A stretch of 64,000 nt of DNA. It comes from Flammeovirgaceae bacterium UBA2371 (GTDB lineage: Bacteria > Bacteroidota > Bacteroidia > Cytophagales > Cyclobacteriaceae). Of the stretch, positions 60,895-64,000 are shown piece after piece. The position numbers and the translations under genes are program-made. Below the pieces are notes generated by a model. The model did not search any database. It had not been told where the DNA came from and was given only the letters and a program-made list of their open reading frames with translations. The stretch's first letter is position 1. Every line of letters begins with the position of its first letter. The DNA lies in the NCBI GenBank assembly GCA_002345965.1, contig DDTF01000048.1:63453-127452 (forward strand), given 5' to 3'.

Positions 60895-61988
60895 TGAAGA
60901 AGATAACTATACTTCCCGGTGACGGCATAGGAAAAGAAGTAACAGCAGAAGGAAGAAAGGTGCTTGAAAAAATAGCAGCCACTTTTGGTCATCAGTTTGA
61001 ATTCAACGAAGCCCTTATTGGGCATGATGCCATCCTGGCAACAGGAAATGCACTGCCAGATAAAACCCTATCCATTTTAAAAAATGCAGATGCCATTTTA
61101 TTCGGTGCGGTAGGACACCCGCATTACGATAACGATCCCTCTCTAAAAGTAAGGCCGGAGCAAGGATTGCTCAAAATGAGAAAAGAACTAGGACTTTATG
61201 CCAACCTGCGTCCAATAAAACTTTTTGATGAATTACTGGAAGCGTCAAGCATTAAACCAGAGATTCTAAAAGGTGCAGATATCCTGTTCTTCAGAGAGCT
61301 TACTGGCGATGTCTACTTTGGGGAAAGAGGAAGAAAAGACAATGACAATACAGCCTTCGATGTCATGATCTATTCCAGGTATGAAATAGAAAGGATTGCG
61401 CACAAAGCCTTTACTGCTGCAAAAAACAGAAAGTGCCATGTCACTTCGGTAGACAAAGCGAATGTGCTGGAGAGCTCCAGACTTTGGCGCGCTGTGGTAC
61501 AGGAGGTAAGCCAAGACTACCCGGAAGTGAAGTTGACACATATGTTTGTTGATACTGCTGCCATGAAGCTGATTCAGTCACCTCGCAGCTTTGACGTAGT
61601 ACTCACAGGAAATTTATTCGGAGACATTCTCACAGATGAAGCTTCGCAAATTGCTGGATCCATGGGAATGCTCGCATCGGCATCTATTGGTGATTCCGTT
61701 GGATTATATGAACCCATCCATGGCAGCGCTCACGACATCACTGGAAAAGGAATTGCCAATCCCCTGGCCTCTATTCTTTCTGCTGCATTGATGCTCGACA
61801 TTTCCTTCAACATGAAGGAGGAGGCTCAAAGTATAATTGACGCTGTCTCCCAAACTTTAAAAGAGGGGTTCAGAACAATAGACATTGCCAATAACAAAAC
61901 AGCCAAAGACAAAATATTAAGCACGGAAGAAATGGGCGATCGAATTGCTCAAGGAATTGGCATAAGAGAAACCACACCTACCAACTAA
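60894..61988 (+). CDS. leuB: 3-isopropylmalate dehydrogenase
   Basis: 364 residues. ILPGDGIGKEV at the start, AVGHPHYDNDPSLKVRPEQGLLKMRKELGLYANLRP with the substrate-binding arginines, RELTGDVYFGERG, SVDKANVLESSRLWR and GNLFGDILTDEASQIAGSMGMLASASIGD. It oxidatively decarboxylates 3-isopropylmalate to 2-oxoisocaproate. Tight coupling with leuD (overlap) and leuA (10-nt gap). Confidence 0.95.
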   Translation: MKKITILPGDGIGKEVTAEGRKVLEKIAATFGHQFEFNEALIGHDAILATGNALPDKTLSILKNADAILFGAVGHPHYDNDPSLKVRPEQGLLKMRKELGLYANLRPIKLFDELLEASSIKPEILKGADILFFRELTGDVYFGERGRKDNDNTAFDVMIYSRYEIERIAHKAFTAAKNRKCHVTSVDKANVLESSRLWRAVVQEVSQDYPEVKLTHMFVDTAAMKLIQSPRSFDVVLTGNLFGDILTDEASQIAGSMGMLASASIGDSVGLYEPIHGSAHDITGKGIANPLASILSAALMLDISFNMKEEAQSIIDAVSQTLKEGFRTIDIANNKTAKDKILSTEEMGDRIAQGIGIRETTPTN

Positions 61989-61998
61989 TTCAAAAATC

Positions 61999-63162
61999 AT
62001 GAGTAAGCAAATACAAATATTCGACACCACCCTTCGCGATGGGGAGCAAGTGCCTGGATGCCAGTTAACCACCAAAGAAAAAGTTGCCATCGCTCGGGAG
62101 CTGGAAGCACTCGGGGTAGATGTCATTGAAGCGGGATTTCCTATTTCAAGCCCTGGTGATTTTCAGTCTGTAGTAGAAGTATCCAAAGTGCTGAAGGAAA
62201 CAGTGGTGTGTGCACTCACGCGCGCCAAAAAAGAAGACATCGATTGTGCTGCCGAAGCATTGCGCTATGCCAATCGCGGGAGAATTCATACGGGAATTGG
62301 TTCTTCCGATGTGCATATCAAAAATAAATTTTTTAGTTCGAGGGAACAGGTGCTGGAACAAGGAGTATGGGCTGTTGCTTATGCCAAAGAAAAAGGCCAT
62401 GAAGTGGAGTTCTACGCAGAAGATGCAGGCAGGGCGGACCTTGCATTTCTGGCAGAAATGATTGAAGCGGTAATTGCTGCAGGTGCAGATGTGGTCAACA
62501 TCCCTGATACTACAGGTTATTGTTTACCTGATGCATTTGGCAAACGTATTCAATATCTTACTGAACATGTAAGCAATATTCACAATGCTGTCATCTCGAT
62601 TCATTGTCACAACGATTTGGGAATGGCTACGGCCAACACAATCAGTGGATTGTGCCATGGAGCCCGGCAAGCCGAAGTAACGATCAACGGAATTGGTGAA
62701 CGGGCAGGCAATACCTCACTGGAAGAAGTTGCCATGATCCTCGATACGCACTCCAATTTAAATTGTCATACCAATATCAAACCTGAAAAGATATACGCCA
62801 TCAGTAAGCTGGTTTCAGGCATGATGCGCATGCCAGTACAGCCCAACAAAGCTATTGTGGGTAGCAATGCATTTGCACATAGTTCTGGCATTCATCAGGA
62901 TGGTTTTTTAAAGCATGCAGAAAATTACGAGATCATTAATCCCGCCAAAGTAGGTGTACCTTCCTCCTCAATTGTACTCACAGCCAGAAGTGGTAGGGCC
63001 GCTTTAAAACATCGCACAGCTCTTTTAGGCTATCAGTTTGATGGAGAAGAGCTGAATCTGCTTTATGAAAATTTTCTCACCATTGCAGATCAAAAGAAAA
63101 TAATTGCTGACGAAGACCTGATGATGCTGGTGGGCTTGATGCCAGCCCTTGTCAGAAGTTAG
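61999..63162 (+). CDS. leuA: 2-isopropylmalate synthase, short form without regulatory domain
   Basis: 387 residues. DTTLRDGEQVPGCQLTTKEKVAIA at the start, the AGFPISSPGDFQSV region, SIHCHNDLGMATANT with the two metal His residues and INGIGERAGNTSLEEVAMIL. The protein ends after the catalytic and first subdomain (ALKHRTALLGYQFDGEELNLLYENF). The C-terminal LeuA dimer domain of longer forms (about 510 residues), which binds leucine, is absent. Feedback would thus be expected to act through the attenuator instead. It could also be read as a homocitrate- or citramalate-type synthase, but the operon favours isopropylmalate. Confidence 0.9.
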   Translation: MSKQIQIFDTTLRDGEQVPGCQLTTKEKVAIARELEALGVDVIEAGFPISSPGDFQSVVEVSKVLKETVVCALTRAKKEDIDCAAEALRYANRGRIHTGIGSSDVHIKNKFFSSREQVLEQGVWAVAYAKEKGHEVEFYAEDAGRADLAFLAEMIEAVIAAGADVVNIPDTTGYCLPDAFGKRIQYLTEHVSNIHNAVISIHCHNDLGMATANTISGLCHGARQAEVTINGIGERAGNTSLEEVAMILDTHSNLNCHTNIKPEKIYAISKLVSGMMRMPVQPNKAIVGSNAFAHSSGIHQDGFLKHAENYEIINPAKVGVPSSSIVLTARSGRAALKHRTALLGYQFDGEELNLLYENFLTIADQKKIIADEDLMMLVGLMPALVRS

Positions 63163-63187
63163 AAATTCAAAAAAACTGAGCTTACTT

Positions 63188-63232
63188 CTAAAAAAACGAA
63201 GCAATCTCCAGGTAAGGTGATTGCTTCGTTTT
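63188..63232. terminator. Bidirectional terminator at the end of the leu operon
   Basis: 14-bp stem (63193-63206 with 63219-63232, 12-nt loop) with a T run on the plus side and a T7 run on the minus side. It separates leuA (stop 63162) from the convergent amidohydrolase gene (stop 63248). Confidence 0.85.
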
Positions 63233-63247
63233 GCAAGTAATGGCGGA

Positions 63248-64000
63248 TTACTTTTTTACAGTTGGATACTTGATGCCCAACTGCTCCAAATAAGAACCAT
63301 ACTTCGTTTCATCATAGTAGAATTTCTCCAACTCCGGACGATACTGTTTCATGATCTCTGCATTCAGGTAAGTGGCAGGTTTGTCCTCCTTGGTAATCAT
63401 TGGCTTGTATTGCTGCTTTGCCTTTTGCACGTTGTCAAAATAATCTTTGGCTTTGGCAACCAGCTCTGGTTTAGTCAATAAATCAATAATGGTCATTGCC
63501 TGAACCTTTGCACCTGTTACCACACCTTTATGTGCGATGGGCGTTGCCATGGCCACGGCATTGGCCCAATGGTGCCCGGGCAGTCCTGGTACATTGGATG
63601 GAAAACGCATGGTTACAGTAGGCACTTTCCAGGAGATGTCACCAATGTCATCTGATCCTCCACTGCGAGGCTCCGCATCAGGCGCTTTAAATTCATCCAA
63701 TTTGCTTGGCATTCCTGTCGTATCATTTTTAGATTTTACTTCGCGCTGAATGGCTTTGGCTAACATTTGATCTTCCGCACTCCATGCAGGAAGTCCAACT
63801 ACCTTGATGTTTTCATTCATGGCTTCAGCTACGGGTTGGTTGAAGTGGCGTGGCCATGCCGAACCCAATGTCCTGTGCGTAACTTTTGTATTGGTCATCA
63901 TTGCAGCTCCATCTGCTATGCGATTTCCATTTTCATATAACTTCATGATATTAGGATAGGTAATCTCTCTAAAATAATACCAGATTGATGCTTTACTAGG
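63248..64000 (-). CDS. M20-family amidohydrolase (AbgB-like), C-terminal part
   Basis: The frame stays open through the right window edge (PSKASIWYYFREITYPNI before the internal ATG at 63946), so the gene continues outside; about 250 of roughly 480-540 residues are seen. Segments HRTLGSAWPRHFNQPVAEAMN, GGSDDIGDISWKVPTVTMRFPSNVPGLPGHHWANAVAMATPIAHKGVVTGAKVQAMTIIDLL in outline carry the Gly-Asp-Ile-Ser metal-binding region and the terminal His of the M20 peptidase fold. It resembles aminobenzoyl-glutamate hydrolase subunit B. The dipeptide or amide substrate is not known. The N-terminal catalytic half is outside the window. Confidence 0.85.
   Translation of the reverse strand, partial: PSKASIWYYFREITYPNIMKLYENGNRIADGAAMMTNTKVTHRTLGSAWPRHFNQPVAEAMNENIKVVGLPAWSAEDQMLAKAIQREVKSKNDTTGMPSKLDEFKAPDAEPRSGGSDDIGDISWKVPTVTMRFPSNVPGLPGHHWANAVAMATPIAHKGVVTGAKVQAMTIIDLLTKPELVAKAKDYFDNVQKAKQQYKPMITKEDKPATYLNAEIMKQYRPELEKFYYDETKYGSYLEQLGIKYPTVKK

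Overview
The window looks like a chromosome segment of a Bacteroidota bacterium, most likely a Cytophagales-type gliding relative. Evidence: type A and type B T9SS/gliding C-terminal sorting domains, lipoprotein signals of the Bacteroidota kind, no Shine-Dalgarno sequences, Bacteroidota promoters (TTTG or TTG, about 17-20 nt, TAnnTTTG), DUF4097 genes behind an ECF sigma factor, and a chorismate mutase-DAHP synthase fusion. I see no insertion sequence, prophage, CRISPR array or rRNA. Both ends cut a gene: an alpha-2-macroglobulin-like protein on the left and an M20 AbgB-like amidohydrolase on the right.

Layout. 0-3 kb: A2M fragment, MscS channel, DUF3137 membrane protein. 3-7.3 kb: a minus-strand run of unrecognised membrane proteins and lipoproteins. 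7.3-16.4 kb: surface proteins, including a 1186-residue YadA-head/collagen-like/S74-chaperone fibre, its T9SS partner, a PKD/beta-helix lipoprotein and an outer-membrane barrel. 16.4-19.8 kb: LytTR regulators and a TPR histidine kinase. 19.8-24.1 kb: the Phe/Tyr operon (pheA, aminotransferase, tyrA, DAHP synthase-chorismate mutase) behind a leader peptide and attenuator. 24-29 kb: small lipoprotein, SET methyltransferase, and an ECF sigma/HEAT anti-sigma/three DUF4097 operon. 29-34.6 kb: EamA transporter, 1-Cys peroxiredoxin, TauE/SafE permease, Crp/Fnr regulator, formylglycine-generating-enzyme-like lipoprotein, Rrf2 regulator. 34.7-38.4 kb: two tRNA-Leu, a 43-residue membrane ORF, subtilase, DoxX, tRNA-Lys, TPR/SH3-like protein. 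38.4-47 kb: T9SS type B surface protein, RlmD, and a DnaE2-type polymerase with DinB.

47-63.2 kb carries the whole branched-chain amino acid pathway in two plus-strand clusters, ilvE-D-B-N-C-A and leuC-D-B-A, each behind its own leader peptide and terminator, separated by a minus-strand TPR kinase/LuxR regulator pair and a secreted protein. IlvA makes 2-oxobutanoate, IlvB/N-C-D-E make Ile and Val, and LeuA-C/D-B divert 2-oxoisovalerate to Leu.

The most striking result is a set of three translation-linked attenuators that are too short to show up as ordinary genes. The pheA leader encodes 7 aromatic residues in 8 codons, the ilv leader encodes 9 Ile/Val/Leu in 10 codons, and the leu leader is Leu/Ile-rich. 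Mutually exclusive antiterminator/terminator pairings can be written out for the first two. The ilv and leu leaders also share an identical 16-nt element (CAAACTAACGATTGTT) placed 7-8 nt before the first structural start codon, which the attenuation model does not explain. Other leads are an overlapping three-half-site palindrome in front of dinB-dnaE2, and an FNR-like site at about -42 of a candidate peroxiredoxin promoter, close to a Crp/Fnr gene.
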